A stretch of 64,000 nucleotides of DNA from Desulfovibrio subterraneus (GCF_013340285.1 NZ_BLVO01000004.1:124001-188000); one strand, 5' to 3'. Shown: positions 35,159-44,594, numbered from the stretch's first letter. The notes: generated from the sequence alone by a model not told the origin. Program-made: numbers and translations.

Positions 35159-36196
35159 TTACACGAACTGGTTCAGGAACCGCACATCGTTCTCGAAGAA
35201 CATGCGCAGGTCGCCTATACCATACTTGAGCATGGTCACGCGCTCCACGCCAAGACCGAAGGCGAAGCCGGAATACAATTCCGGATCGTAGCCGACGGAC
35301 TTGAAGACTTCGGGATCGATCATGCCGCAACCCAGAATCTCCACCCAGCCGGTCTGCTTGCAGACGCGGCAGGGAGCCCCGTTCACGGTACCCTTTCCGC
35401 CGCAGATGCAGCAGGAAATGTCCACTTCGGCACTGGGCTCGGTAAAGGGGAAGAAGCTGGGGCGGAAGCGCACCTTCGTGTTGCCGCCAAACACCGCCTG
35501 CAGGAAGGCGGTAAGCGTGCCACGCAGTTCCGCCATGCTCACCTTGTGGTCCACCATGAATCCCTCGATCTGATGGAACATGGGGGTGTGGGTCAGGTCG
35601 GAGTCGCGGCGATACACCTTGCCGGGGGCAATGGCGGCCACGGGGGGCTTGCGCTCTTTCATGGTACGGATCTGCAGCGGCGACGTATGCGTACGCATAA
35701 GGATTTCCTCGGTAACATAGAGGGTATCCTGCATGTCGCGTGCGGGGTGATCCGACGGCATGTTAAGGGCTTCAAAGTTGTAGAAGTCGTTCTCCACTTC
35801 CGGCCCTGTCACGATATCGTAGCCGAGTCCTCTGAATATATCACAGATCTCGGTCATGACGAGGGTTACGGGATGCAGAGAGCCCTGCCACGGCTGACGA
35901 CCGGGAATGGTAGGGTCGAAAAGCGCGAGCCGTGCGTCTTCGGCAGCTCGGGAAAGCGCAGCGGTGCGACCATCCAGAAGCTCGGTGAGCTGCTGCTTGA
36001 CTATGTTGGCGGTTTTGCCGACAGCGGGGCGATCCTCAGGCGACAACTCGGGAAGACGCTGCATTATCTGTGCGAGACGGCCCTTACGACCGAGAAACGC
36101 AACGCGCAGCTCTTCCAGAGCTTCCAATGAAGAGGCCTGGTCCAGGCCGCTTTGGAGCTCCTGGACCAGGCCTTCAAGTTCATGGGTCAGGTTCAT
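35159..36196 (-). CDS. pheS: Phenylalanyl-tRNA synthetase alpha subunit
   Basis: A 345-residue class II synthetase subunit. The N-terminal coiled coil ([14 protein letters not shown]) is followed by motif 2 ([19 protein letters not shown]) and motif 3 ([18 protein letters not shown]). A cysteine pair set, CCICGGKG and CRVCKQTGW, forms a small zinc-ribbon-like insertion seen in part of the family. The gene follows rplT closely (14 bases), as in the classical operon. AAGGGATC lies nine bases before the ATG. Confidence 0.96.
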   Translation of the reverse strand: MNLTHELEGLVQELQSGLDQASSLEALEELRVAFLGRKGRLAQIMQRLPELSPEDRPAVGKTANIVKQQLTELLDGRTAALSRAAEDARLALFDPTIPGRQPWQGSLHPVTLVMTEICDIFRGLGYDIVTGPEVENDFYNFEALNMPSDHPARDMQDTLYVTEEILMRTHTSPLQIRTMKERKPPVAAIAPGKVYRRDSDLTHTPMFHQIEGFMVDHKVSMAELRGTLTAFLQAVFGGNTKVRFRPSFFPFTEPSAEVDISCCICGGKGTVNGAPCRVCKQTGWVEILGCGMIDPEVFKSVGYDPELYSGFAFGLGVERVTMLKYGIGDLRMFFENDVRFLNQFV

Positions 36197-36210
36197 ACCT
36201 GAGATCCCTT

Positions 36211-36564
36211 CTAATTGAGTTTGGATTTGGCAAGTTCCGCCAGCTTGGCGAAATCTTCCTTTTCCCGAACTGCGAGGTCGGCGAGGACCTTGCGGTTCAG
36301 TTCAATACCGGCCAGGTTCAGGCCATGGATGAACTTGCTGTAGGAGATACCGTGCAGACGTGCGCCTGCGTTGATACGAAGAATCCAGAGCTTGCGGAAT
36401 TCACGCTTTTTGACCTTACGGTCGCGGTAGGAGTATACTAATGCGTTCTCAACTGCTTCGCGTGCAGTGCGGTACAGTTTGGAACGGGCTCCGCGGTAGC
36501 CCTTGGCCAACTTCAGATATCTTTTATGGCGGCGATGTGCAGCCATGCCTCTCTTGACGCGCAT
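36211..36564 (-). CDS. rplT: 50S ribosomal protein L20
   Basis: A 117-residue, strongly basic protein: [22 protein letters not shown], quoted as [16 protein letters not shown], then [15 protein letters not shown] and [14 protein letters not shown] are diagnostic. It binds 23S rRNA early in 50S assembly and represses its own operon in E. coli. Location between rpmI and pheS is the standard one. Confidence 0.97.
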   Translation of the reverse strand: MRVKRGMAAHRRHKRYLKLAKGYRGARSKLYRTAREAVENALVYSYRDRKVKKREFRKLWILRINAGARLHGISYSKFIHGLNLAGIELNRKVLADLAVREKEDFAKLAELAKSKLN

Positions 36565-36663
36565 GGAAACCCTCCAGGGTCTTTGTCACTCCGTGAGGCG
36601 AGAGATTTAAGCCAACGGAGTGCGTGTAAATTGTCTGAGCCTGTGACAGATGCAAACTACGCC

Positions 36664-36861
36664 TTAGGCGTAGGGCATCATGCGGCGTACTGCTTTCTCG
36701 TTGGTAGAGTCCACGATAGCGGACTGACCGAGATTCATCTTACGCTTCGCACTCTTCTTCGTCAGGATGTGACGCAGGTTCTGCTTGCGGCGACGGAACT
36801 TGCCGCTGCCGGTCACAGAGAAGCGCTTTGCAGCGCAACGCTTGGTTTTGATCTTGGGCAT
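36664..36861 (-). CDS. rpmI: 50S ribosomal protein L35
   Basis: A 65-residue basic protein: MPKIKTKRCAAKRFSVTGSG, then KFRRRKQNLRHILTKKSAKRK, split here as KFRRRKQNLRHIL and TKKSAKRK. A ribosome-binding site AAGGAG precedes the ATG by seven bases. It lies between infC and rplT as usual. Confidence 0.96.
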   Translation of the reverse strand: MPKIKTKRCAAKRFSVTGSGKFRRRKQNLRHILTKKSAKRKMNLGQSAIVDSTNEKAVRRMMPYA

Positions 36862-36930
36862 GGTATTCTCCTTACCGTATTGTGCCTGTGCCGCCGCGCC
36901 ACAAGGACGCGCCGGCGCAAAACGCGACAG

Positions 36931-36958
36931 AAAACCCCCTGCATTTGCAGGGAGTTTT
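36931..36958 (-). promoter_or_regulatory. Hairpin between infC and rpmI, possible attenuator or autoregulatory site
   Basis: A 13-bp stem with one mismatch (AAAACCCCCTGCA against TGCAGGGAGTTTT) with a two-base loop. On the minus strand it ends in GGTTTT, so it resembles a weak terminator. It lies about 70 bases before rpmI, inside the 196-base infC-rpmI gap, where L20-dependent control occurs in other bacteria. Confidence 0.5.
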
Positions 36959-37057
36959 CATGAAATTCCTCTTGAGCAAACGCTACTTGCACCCATAAGG
37001 GCACACAGAGCGGGGATATTGCGATAAAATCCCGCGCAAAGCAAGCCCCAAATGCAC

Positions 37058-37603
37058 CTATTTTTTCGGCAGGGGTACCAGCAGCATATGCAGGGTACGG
37101 CCTTCCGAACTCGGAGCCTGCTCAACCTTGGCGATGTCTCTGGTATCTTCAACCACACGCTCAAGAATGACCTGCCCGCGATCCTTATGGACGATTTCGC
37201 GCCCACGGAAGAATACCGTCACCTTGCAGCGGTCGCCTTCTTCAAGGAACCTGCGGATGTGCTTGAGCTTGGTCTGGTAATCGTGCTCGTCCGTCTTGGG
37301 GCGAACCTTGATTTCCTTGATCTGCACAACCGTAGCATTACGCTTGGCTTCCTGCTTTTTCTTGCTCTGTTCAAACTTAAACTTGCCATAGTCCATGATC
37401 TTGCAGACCGGCGGTTCTGCATTGGCGGCAACTTCGACAAGATCAAACCCACGCTCTTTGGCGAGGTCGATGGCGGCGTTACGGTTCAAAATCCCCAACT
37501 GCTCGCCCTGATCATCGATAACACGCACTTCGCGCGCACGAATCTGTTCGTTGCGACGCGTCATGTCCTGCGGCTCTGGACGCCGGTTCTTAGGAAAAGC
37601 GAT
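37058..37603 (-). CDS. infC: Translation initiation factor IF-3, probable ATC start
   Basis: A 181-residue IF-3 with both domains: [20 protein letters not shown], then [39 protein letters not shown] (quoted in part) and a C-terminal [12 protein letters not shown] segment. The first ATG (37564) has no spaced ribosome-binding site. Thirteen codons upstream an ATC (37601-37603) follows GGAGGG by seven bases, and the intervening residues [12 protein letters not shown] match the usual extra N-terminus of IF-3. infC is known to start at AUU, AUC or AUA in many bacteria, allowing autoregulation. The ATC start overlaps the thrS coding end by 14 bases. Confidence 0.9.
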   Translation of the reverse strand: MAFPKNRRPEPQDMTRRNEQIRAREVRVIDDQGEQLGILNRNAAIDLAKERGFDLVEVAANAEPPVCKIMDYGKFKFEQSKKKQEAKRNATVVQIKEIKVRPKTDEHDYQTKLKHIRRFLEEGDRCKVTVFFRGREIVHKDRGQVILERVVEDTRDIAKVEQAPSSEGRTLHMLLVPLPKK

Positions 37604-39524
37604 AGCTCATCCCTCCGTTGTTGAACGGTTCCTCACAATCAGCCTTAATAAGCTCTACCACTTCCTCAAGAGTCTTGAAGCCGAGGTCCTCACCCTTGCG
37701 AGGGCGGACACTCACACCTTCAGACTCCACCTCCTTATCCCCGATGACAAGCATATAGGGGATCTTCGCAACCTGTGCCTCACGAACCTTAAAGCCCAGT
37801 TTCTCGTTGCGGACATCGGCCTCTACACGGATACCCTGCTTGGCCAGAATGTCTTTCGCTTTCAGGGCGAAATCAGCATGTGCGTCGGTAATGGGAAGCA
37901 GGCGTGCCTGAACAGGTGCAATCCAAGTGGGGAAAGCACCTGCAAAATGTTCGGTCAGGATGCCGATGAAGCGTTCCACAGAACCGAGAATGACGCGATG
38001 AACCATAACTGGTCTATGCCGTTCACCATCCTCCCCGATGTACACCAAGTCAAAACGATCAGGCAAGGTAAAATCACACTGCACAGTTGCGCACTGCCAT
38101 TCGCGGCCAAGACAATCGCGCAGCTTGATGTCGATCTTGGGGCCGTAGAACGCGCCGTCGCCCTCGTTGATGGCATAGGGCAGACCCACGCGGACCAGAG
38201 CTTCGGTCAGTGCATTGGTGGCCAGATCCCAGTCGGCATCGGAACCAATGGACTTTTCAGGACGGGTGGACAGCTCGAGAGTATACTCGAAGCCGAACAC
38301 GCCCATCACGTCGCGCACGAAGTCGAGCACGCCGATGATTTCGTCCTGCAGCTGGTCGGGACGGCAGATGATGTGCGCATCGTCCTGCGTGAACTGACGC
38401 ACGCGCATAAGGCCGTGCAGCACACCGGATTTTTCATGACGATGCACCACACCAAGCTCGAAGAAACGCTTGGGCAGTTCGCGATAGCTGCGCAGCTGCG
38501 ACTTGTAGATCAGCATGTGCGCGAGGCAGTTCATGGGCTTTACGCCATACGGAGTTTCGTCAATTTCCGTGAAATACATGTTTTCACGGTAGTTGGCGTA
38601 GTGGCCGGAACGTTCCCAGAGTTCGCGCTTGAGAATCTGCGGACCCTGCACGATATCGTACCCGCGCTTCAGGTGCTCTTTGCGTTCAAAATCTTCGATC
38701 ACGGTACGGATCAGCGCGCCCTTAGGATGCCAGTAAGCCATACCTGCGCCACCTTCCTCCTGGAAGCTGAACAGGTCGAGCTGGGCACCGAGCTTGCGGT
38801 GATCGCGCTTTTTCGCTTCTTCCAGCATGGTCAGGTACTTCTTCAGCTCCTTGGGGTCGCTGAAGGCGGTACCGTAAATGCGGGAAAGCATGCGGTTCTT
38901 TTCGTTACCGCGCCAGTAGGCCCCTGCCACACTCATAAGCTTGAATGCCTTGATGAAGCTGGTGTCAGGAATATGGGGGCCGCGGCACAGGTCGACAAAG
39001 TCGCCATGCCGGTACAGGGAAACCACATCATCAGGCACTGCGTCGATCAGTTCGAGCTTGTAGCTCTCGCCCATTTCTTCGAACAGCTTCTTCGCCTCTT
39101 CCTTGGAGCACACGGAGCGCTCGAAGGGCTGGGCAGCTTCGATGATCTTGGCCATTTCGCCCTCGATGGCTTCGAGGTCTTCGGGGGTGAAGGAGCGGCT
39201 GAAATCGAAGTCGTAGTAGAAGCCGTTTTCGATGGAGGGACCAATGGTCACCTTCACGTCAGGGAACAGGCGCTTTACTGCATCTGCCATGATGTGGGCC
39301 GTGGAGTGCCTAAGCAGATCCAGGCCCTCGGGAGTGTCTATGTAAACAGGGGTGAGGGTTTCGCAACCTGCGGGAATAGTGGCAGTGAGATCAAGCATGG
39401 AATCGCCGCACTTGACCGCCAACACTTGCTTGAGCTTCTTTCCGCTCAATGCTTCCTTCAGGGCGTCGCGACAGACAGCGTCCGCGGCGACCTCAACAAC
39501 CTGTCCTTCGATAGACACGTTCAC
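37590..39524 (-). CDS. thrS: Threonyl-tRNA synthetase
   Basis: A 644-residue enzyme. It has an N-terminal TGS domain, an editing domain with [14 protein letters not shown], the catalytic class II core ([35 protein letters not shown], quoted in part, [13 protein letters not shown]) and a C-terminal anticodon-binding domain ([18 protein letters not shown]). The start is a GTG at 39524 with AGGAGATACC upstream; there is no nearby ATG. First gene of the thrS-infC-rpmI-rplT-pheST cluster. No T-box is expected or seen; a terminator for the upstream tRNA lies about 40 bases before the start. Confidence 0.96.
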   Translation of the reverse strand: MNVSIEGQVVEVAADAVCRDALKEALSGKKLKQVLAVKCGDSMLDLTATIPAGCETLTPVYIDTPEGLDLLRHSTAHIMADAVKRLFPDVKVTIGPSIENGFYYDFDFSRSFTPEDLEAIEGEMAKIIEAAQPFERSVCSKEEAKKLFEEMGESYKLELIDAVPDDVVSLYRHGDFVDLCRGPHIPDTSFIKAFKLMSVAGAYWRGNEKNRMLSRIYGTAFSDPKELKKYLTMLEEAKKRDHRKLGAQLDLFSFQEEGGAGMAYWHPKGALIRTVIEDFERKEHLKRGYDIVQGPQILKRELWERSGHYANYRENMYFTEIDETPYGVKPMNCLAHMLIYKSQLRSYRELPKRFFELGVVHRHEKSGVLHGLMRVRQFTQDDAHIICRPDQLQDEIIGVLDFVRDVMGVFGFEYTLELSTRPEKSIGSDADWDLATNALTEALVRVGLPYAINEGDGAFYGPKIDIKLRDCLGREWQCATVQCDFTLPDRFDLVYIGEDGERHRPVMVHRVILGSVERFIGILTEHFAGAFPTWIAPVQARLLPITDAHADFALKAKDILAKQGIRVEADVRNEKLGFKVREAQVAKIPYMLVIGDKEVESEGVSVRPRKGEDLGFKTLEEVVELIKADCEEPFNNGGMSYRFS

Positions 39525-39560
39525 GATGGTATCTCCTGAAAAAAATTAAGTAATACAAAG

Positions 39561-39589
39561 CAAAAGAGGGAGGCTATCCGCCTCCCTCT
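39561..39589 (-). terminator. Terminator between tRNA-Val and thrS
   Basis: A 10-bp stem (AGAGGGAGGC with its complement) and a five-base loop, followed by TTTTG on the minus strand. It would end the tRNA-Val transcript; read-through could also feed thrS. Confidence 0.85.
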
Positions 39590-39603
39590 GCTCCGATTCA
39601 GTG

Positions 39604-39678
<75 letters not shown>

Positions 39679-39847
39679 ACACCGTTACGGCGGAGTCGGT
39701 ATCTACGCACTTGGTACGGGTTCGTCAAGCAGAAAAGCTTTTTTTTGTATTTTTATTTCGTTCCCTCGCATGGGAACCTGCGTTTCACTCGTCCTCAAAT
39801 AACTCCACCCGGCGATCAGTCAATCCGATGTGACATCTTTTCCATCA

Positions 39848-39853
39848 TATAAT
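39848..39853 (+). promoter_or_regulatory. Putative -10 box of the hcp promoter
   Basis: A perfect TATAAT in an A+T-rich stretch. There is no good -35 box at 17 bases, which suits an activator-dependent promoter. GTCA and TGAC half-sites (39,819-39,834) lie just upstream, and TTGACGCGAGTCA (39,901-39,913) just downstream. The rest of 39,679-40,036 has no gene. Confidence 0.4.
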
Positions 39854-40117
39854 ATACGAAAAAGGCTCAACCTGAAAAAAAATGAAAGTTCTCTCTCTTT
39901 TTGACGCGAGTCACATACGGGAGTGGCAGCATGGTCTAGTTTGCACTCAACGACGCACAAAAGGGCGTGTCCGCCAAAGAACCGCACAAGCAGTCAGACG
40001 GCGAAAAACACTGCACTGCCCGACAGGAGCAAGCACATGCTTAAAAAATTCATTTCGTTCTTTTCCGGCGGAAGCGCCCAGACCAATACCGAATCAACAT
40101 CCAAGAAGGAGTTTGCC

Positions 40118-41722
40118 ATGTTCTGCAACCAGTGTGAACAAACTGCCAAGGGTACCGGCTGCACCAAAGTAGGCGTATGCGGCAAGCAGCCCGAAGTTTC
40201 CGACATTCAGGATCTCGTTGTCTACTCCCTGCGCGGACTTGCTCTGGCAGCCCAGAAGACCGGCAACAAGGATGCAGCTCTCGGCCACTTTGCCGCCAAG
40301 ATGCTGTTTACCACCCTGACCAACGTGAACTTCGACCCCGCCCGCTTCCAGACCTTCATCAACCAGATCGTTGCGAAGCGTGATGAAATTCTTGCCAAGG
40401 GCGGCGCATCGTTCTCTTCCGGTCCTGCCGCTTTCAAGCCCGCAGCTACCATTGACGGTCTTGTCGCACAGGCAGAAGGCCATGGCGTTGCCAACTTCGA
40501 CTCCAACGACGACATCCGCTCCGTCAAGCAGCTGCTGGTTTACGGCATGAAGGGCCTTGCCGCCTACACCGACCATGCCGCAGTGCTTGGCCAGCAGGAT
40601 CAGGCTGTATACGACTTCCTCTACAAGGGTCTGGCTGCCGGTTACGACGGCGTGGAACGCGACCTGAACGCATGGGTCGGCCTGCTGCTCGAATGCGGCA
40701 ACGTGAACCTGCGTGCCATGGAACTGCTGGACGCCGGCAACACCGGCACCTACGGCCACCCCGTACCCACCGAAGTGCCTCTGGGCCAGAAGAAGGGCAA
40801 GGCCATTCTCGTTTCCGGCCATGACCTGAAGGACCTGTACGAACTGCTCAAGCAGACCGAAGGCAAGGGCATCAACATTTACACCCACGGTGAAATGCTG
40901 CCCTGCCACGGCTACCCTGAACTGAAGAAGTTCCCCCACTTCTACGGCCACTACGGTACCGCATGGCAGAACCAGCAGAAGGAATTCCCGGCTTTCCCCG
41001 GCGCCATTCTCTTCACCACCAACTGCATCCAGAAGCCTGCAGACAACTACTCTGCGAACGTGTTCACCACCGGCCTTGTGGGCTGGCCCGGCCTTGTGCA
41101 CTGCGAAAACCACGACTTCTCTGCCGTGATCAAGCGTGCTCTGGAACTGCCCGGCTTCACTGAAGACACCCCCGGCAAGACTGTCATGACCGGCTTTGGC
41201 CGCAACGCCGTGCTCAGCGTGGCTGACAAGGTTATCGATGGTGTGAAGGCAGGCGCCATCCGCCACTTCTTCCTCGTGGGCGGCTGCGACGGTGCCAAGC
41301 CCGGCCGTAACTACTACACCGAGTTCGTGGAAAAGACCCCCAAGGACACCATTGTACTCACCCTCGCCTGCGGCAAGTTCCGCTTCTTTGACAAGCAGAT
41401 CGGCGACATCGGCGGCATTCCCCGTCTGCTCGACGTGGGCCAGTGCAACGATGCCTACTCCGCCGTGCAGATCGCCCTGGCCCTTGCCGGTGCCTTCAAC
41501 TGCGGCGTGAACGACCTGCCCCTGTCGCTGGTTCTCAGCTGGTACGAACAGAAGGCCGTGGTCATTCTGCTCACCCTGCTGGCACTGGGCATCAAGGACA
41601 TCCGCCTCGGACCCACGCTGCCCGCCTTCGTAAGCCCGAACGTGCTGAACTTCCTTGTAGAAAACTACAACATCAAGCCCATCACCACGCCTGACGAAGA
41701 CCTGAAGGCCATTCTCGGCTAA
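40118..41722 (+). CDS. hcp: Hybrid cluster protein (hydroxylamine reductase / NO reductase)
   Basis: A 534-residue Fe-S protein. The N-terminal MFCNQCEQTAKGTGCTKVGVC gives Cys3, 6, 15 and 21, the Cx2Cx8Cx5C cubane motif of class I Hcp. Hybrid-cluster ligands are expected from GHDLKDLYELLKQTEGKG, THGEMLPCHGYPELKKF and LLDVGQCNDAYSAV. Hcp reduces nitric oxide or hydroxylamine in nitrosative stress. Family length favours the start at 40118, with AAGGAG six bases upstream. An in-frame ATG at 40037, also with AGGAG, would add 27 residues (MLKKFISFFSGGSAQTNTES...). A strong terminator follows. Confidence 0.95.
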   Translation: MFCNQCEQTAKGTGCTKVGVCGKQPEVSDIQDLVVYSLRGLALAAQKTGNKDAALGHFAAKMLFTTLTNVNFDPARFQTFINQIVAKRDEILAKGGASFSSGPAAFKPAATIDGLVAQAEGHGVANFDSNDDIRSVKQLLVYGMKGLAAYTDHAAVLGQQDQAVYDFLYKGLAAGYDGVERDLNAWVGLLLECGNVNLRAMELLDAGNTGTYGHPVPTEVPLGQKKGKAILVSGHDLKDLYELLKQTEGKGINIYTHGEMLPCHGYPELKKFPHFYGHYGTAWQNQQKEFPAFPGAILFTTNCIQKPADNYSANVFTTGLVGWPGLVHCENHDFSAVIKRALELPGFTEDTPGKTVMTGFGRNAVLSVADKVIDGVKAGAIRHFFLVGGCDGAKPGRNYYTEFVEKTPKDTIVLTLACGKFRFFDKQIGDIGGIPRLLDVGQCNDAYSAVQIALALAGAFNCGVNDLPLSLVLSWYEQKAVVILLTLLALGIKDIRLGPTLPAFVSPNVLNFLVENYNIKPITTPDEDLKAILG

Positions 41723-41741
41723 TTGAGCTCGTGCAAAACAG

Positions 41742-41774
41742 ATCGGGAGGGGAACCTCCTCCCCTCCCGATTTT
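41742..41774 (+). terminator. Terminator of hcp
   Basis: A 12-bp stem (ATCGGGAGGGGA with its complement), a six-base loop, then TTTT. It lies between hcp and the ferredoxin gene, so the latter needs read-through or its own promoter. Confidence 0.88.
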
Positions 41775-41957
41775 CACCTCACCTCTCGCCAACAGGGCAG
41801 AAATGCTTACCTTACGCAGAGGTATTCGCCCCTTCAGACGCTGGCCGGTCACGCAATTACCGGCTACCGCCCGAACGGGTGAAGCCCGATAAATCAACAC
41901 TACAGCCGCAGACCATGCGGCATGAAAACAACAGAACTCTCCACGGGGGTAATTCAT

Positions 41958-42809
41958 ATGTCCAAGCAGTTACGCAAGATCATCGAAATTGACGAAGAAA
42001 AGTGCACCGGCTGCGGCCTGTGCATCATAGACTGTGCAGAAGGCGCGCTGGCCATTGTGGACGGCAAGGCCAAGATCGTGAAGGACTCTTTCTGTGACGG
42101 CCTTGGCGCATGCCTTGGCGCATGTCCGGAAGGCGCTCTGAACATCGTGGAACGCGAAGCCGACGACTTTGACGAAGATGCCGCCATGGCATGGGTGGCA
42201 GAGCGCGATGGCAAGGCCCCCGCAGGGCATCATCATGGCCACGGCAAGCCTGTCCACGCCCCGCATGGTGCCGGCCACCCCGGCCACTCCGGTCCTCACG
42301 GACATGGTCACGGGCATCCTCACGGCCACGGAGGTGGCGGTTGTGCCTGTGCAGGCTCCATGGCCAAGCAGGTTAAGCCCATTCAGGCAGCCGTTGTTTC
42401 CGGCGGCCCTGTTTCCGGCCCCGGCCACTGGCCGCTGAAGATTCGTCTCGTTCCGCCCACGGCTGACTATCTCAAGGGTGCCGACGTGCTGGTGGCCGCA
42501 GACTGCGCCTCTGCCGCTTCCCCCATCTTCCACAGCGAATTTGCGCGCGGCAAAGTTGTGCTGATCGGCTGCCCCAAGTTCGATGATACTGACGCCTACG
42601 TGCAGAAGATCACCGACATACTCAGCACCAGCGGCATCAAGTCCATCAGCGTTCTGCGCATGGAAGTGCCCTGCTGCCGCGGCCTTTCCGCATCCGTTTT
42701 CGAAGCCGCAAAGCGCGCTGCCGCCAACACCGGCAACAACACCCCCGTTCAGGAAATCATCATGACCTGCGGCGGCGCACGCGCCGAGCAGACCCTGTTC
42801 GGTCAATAA
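41958..42809 (+). CDS. Iron-sulfur cluster protein with histidine-rich insertion (FrdX-like)
   Basis: A 283-residue protein. Residues 10-60 are a two-cluster ferredoxin: C16-x2-C19-x2-C22-x3-C26 and a variant C46...C52...C56P, where the usual second Cys is Leu49 (common in this family). Residues 91-124 hold 14 histidines, in runs of HGHG, ending in GGGGCACAG. The C-terminal domain (DVLVAADCASAASPIF, VVLIGCPKFDDTDAYVQK, VLRMEVPCCRGLS, IIMTCGG) has further cysteines. It lies downstream of hcp, as in Desulfovibrio, and is thought to pass electrons to Hcp. The start at 41958 follows GGGGGT; a longer ATG at 41922 lacks one. Confidence 0.88.
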   Translation: MSKQLRKIIEIDEEKCTGCGLCIIDCAEGALAIVDGKAKIVKDSFCDGLGACLGACPEGALNIVEREADDFDEDAAMAWVAERDGKAPAGHHHGHGKPVHAPHGAGHPGHSGPHGHGHGHPHGHGGGGCACAGSMAKQVKPIQAAVVSGGPVSGPGHWPLKIRLVPPTADYLKGADVLVAADCASAASPIFHSEFARGKVVLIGCPKFDDTDAYVQKITDILSTSGIKSISVLRMEVPCCRGLSASVFEAAKRAAANTGNNTPVQEIIMTCGGARAEQTLFGQ

Positions 42810-42840
42810 CAGGCCCCAACCTCCTTGCTGCTATATACGG

Positions 42841-42870
42841 AAAAGGCCACCCCATCGGGGTGGCCTTTTT
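42841..42870. terminator. Bidirectional terminator between the ferredoxin gene and the DUF1737 gene
   Basis: A 13-bp perfect stem (AAAAGGCCACCCC with its complement) and a three-base loop, with a T run on the plus side and A/T on the minus side. It separates two convergent genes. Confidence 0.9.
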
Positions 42871-42890
42871 CAGTTCAGCACCAAAAATCG

Positions 42891-43121
42891 TTACTTGCCG
42901 CAGCCGCACACCTTGCTGTCCAGCGGGCCGAGCGGACGCACCTGCACGGCCTGCTCTTCGGGCCACACCAAGGCCTGCGCCACGTAGGCCACGCCCTTTC
43001 CGGCGTGAAAGGTAATGGAAGGAGAACCGTGCAGCACGTATCCTTCTTCCAGCGCATCGCAAACACGCTTGCAGAAAGCGGAATCATCGGGGCCGGTCAG
43101 CAGTCTGTATTTCTGTTTCAT
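42891..43121 (-). CDS. DUF1737-domain protein
   Basis: A 76-residue protein. YRLLTGPDDSAFCKRVCDALEEG and LHGSPSITFHAG are the DUF1737 signature (shown here only as TGPDDSAFCKRV and LHGSPSITF). The C-terminal LGPLDSKVCGCGK adds a CGC pair. Function unknown. AGGT precedes the ATG. It lies between the ferredoxin gene and the Crp/Fnr gene. Confidence 0.85.
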   Translation of the reverse strand: MKQKYRLLTGPDDSAFCKRVCDALEEGYVLHGSPSITFHAGKGVAYVAQALVWPEEQAVQVRPLGPLDSKVCGCGK

Positions 43122-43167
43122 GGCAGTACCTGTCTTTAGGGTGTTCGTCTTTCCAACTCAAAAAAAA

Positions 43168-43851
43168 TTACAAGCTCTCCAATCCGGAAGCCAGCGCTTC
43201 CAGCGCATCGCGATCCAGAATGGTTATCTGCCTGCCTTCCACACGCACCATACCTTCCTCCGCCATTTTGGTCAGCGCACGCGAAAGCGTCTCGCGGGCG
43301 GTTCCCAGCATGCCCGCAAGCAATCCTTTGGCAATGTCGAGAGTAAAGGTATCTGCCCCGTCCTTCAGTTCGCTGGCAGTAACAAGATATGCGGCCAGAC
43401 GCTGCGGGGTTTCCTTCAGTGTCAGCGCCTCTATCTTGTTGGCAAACTGCCGCAGACGGCTTGAAAGAGCCGCCAGCATGTTGAGAGAAAGGGCGGGGTC
43501 GGAAGAAATGCGCGAAACAAGTCCTTCGCGCGGCAGGAACAAAAGTCGTGATTTTTCCACGGTTACTGCGTGGGCAGGATAGGTGCCGCCCTGAAACACG
43601 GCCACCTCGCCGAAGGGTTCGCCGGGGCCGAAGACGTGCAGAATGGCCTCTCTGCCATCGGGAGCGCTTTTGTAAATCTTCACACGCCCTTGCGCGATGA
43701 CATAGAACCCCTTTGCGGCGGTTCCTTCAAAAAAGATCATCTCGCCCTTTTCATAGGGCTTATCCACAATAATGGAAGCCAGGGCTTCCAGCTGGCTCTG
43801 CGTCAACCCGTTGAACAGGGGCAGATTGGCAATGATGTTTTGTACGAACAT
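43168..43851 (-). CDS. hcpR: Crp/Fnr-family transcriptional regulator (HcpR-like)
   Basis: A 227-residue regulator. A cyclic-nucleotide-type beta-barrel sensor (IFFEGTAAKGFYVIAQGRVK, FGPGEPFGEVAVFQGGTYPA) is joined by the dimer helix to a winged helix (GMLGTARETLSRALTKMAEE). There is no N-terminal cysteine set for an Fe-S cluster, so it is not classical Fnr. The position near hcp and the ferredoxin gene, as for HcpR in Desulfovibrio, suggests control of nitrosative stress genes; the name rests on this context. The ATG at 43851 gives the standard N-terminus. A frame to a TTG at 43920 would run through a hairpin. Confidence 0.85.
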   Translation of the reverse strand: MFVQNIIANLPLFNGLTQSQLEALASIIVDKPYEKGEMIFFEGTAAKGFYVIAQGRVKIYKSAPDGREAILHVFGPGEPFGEVAVFQGGTYPAHAVTVEKSRLLFLPREGLVSRISSDPALSLNMLAALSSRLRQFANKIEALTLKETPQRLAAYLVTASELKDGADTFTLDIAKGLLAGMLGTARETLSRALTKMAEEGMVRVEGRQITILDRDALEALASGLESL

Positions 43852-43880
43852 CCGTGACTTTCCCGCGCCCTGCAAGCCTG

Positions 43881-43906
43881 TCCTGCCCGTCAAGGGACGG
43901 GCAGGA
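43881..43906 (-). promoter_or_regulatory. Hairpin in the leader of the Crp/Fnr gene
   Basis: An 11-bp perfect stem (TCCTGCCCGTC with its complement) around a four-base loop, 15 bases after the azoR stop and 29 bases before the Crp/Fnr start. No T run follows, so it is a leader or intercistronic hairpin rather than a simple terminator. Confidence 0.55.
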
Positions 43907-43920
43907 CGGATTTCGGGCAA

Positions 43921-44550
43921 TTAGAAGTTGCCGGCAAGTTCGGCCGCCTTGGCTACGGCAGCCTTGCGCCGTTCTGCGGCCACATCGGGTCCGCCCGCAA
44001 GGGTCGGTTCCACCTCCACGGTGGTTATATCCGTGAAGCCCATGAAGCCGAGAATGAAGTTGAAATAGCGCTTCTGAAAATCATAATTTTCAGCAGGCGT
44101 ACCGGCAGGATACTCTCCGCCGCGCGAATAGGCAACAAAGGCGGGCTTTCCCGTCACAAGACCAAAATAGCCGTTTTCGTTGTAGCCGAAGGTGTGCGTG
44201 GGATGCGCCACCAGATCAACGAACTGCTTGAGCTTATAGGGAATGCCGAAGTTCCACATGGGGACGGCAAAGACATATTTGTCTGCGGCCTTGAACAGGG
44301 TGATAACCTCAATCACCTTATCCCATGCGGCCTTTTCTTCGGGCGTGGCATCAAGCCCCTGTCCGAGCTTGTAGCGGCCGGAAACGCCGTCTGCATCGAA
44401 ATCGGGAAGCTTGGTTTCAAACAGGTTCAGCACAGTCACCTGTGCCGTGGGGTCCTTTACCTTGTAGGCAGCGACAAATGCATCCGCCGCGGCAATGGAA
44501 TGCGACCGTTCCTTACGGGGAGAAGCTTGTATGTACAGGATGTTGCTCAT
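43921..44550 (-). CDS. azoR: FMN-dependent NADH-azoreductase
   Basis: A 209-residue flavodoxin-fold protein. ILYIQASPRKERSHSIAAAD is the FMN loop, VFAVPMWNFGIPYKLKQFVD and GKPAFVAYSRGGEYP are the AzoR signatures. It reduces quinones and azo compounds with NADH, probably protecting against electrophiles. A GGAGGTCG site precedes the ATG. A promoter is visible upstream. The Crp/Fnr gene follows after 69 bases and may be co-transcribed. Confidence 0.92.
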   Translation of the reverse strand: MSNILYIQASPRKERSHSIAAADAFVAAYKVKDPTAQVTVLNLFETKLPDFDADGVSGRYKLGQGLDATPEEKAAWDKVIEVITLFKAADKYVFAVPMWNFGIPYKLKQFVDLVAHPTHTFGYNENGYFGLVTGKPAFVAYSRGGEYPAGTPAENYDFQKRYFNFILGFMGFTDITTVEVEPTLAGGPDVAAERRKAAVAKAAELAGNF

Positions 44551-44594
44551 GACGACCTCCGATAGTTCGATGTTGAATCAATGAAGTTTGAATT

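Noticed and set aside
37551-39539. Long plus-strand frame opposite thrS
   Set aside because: A shadow of thrS; no ribosome-binding site or recognisable domains.
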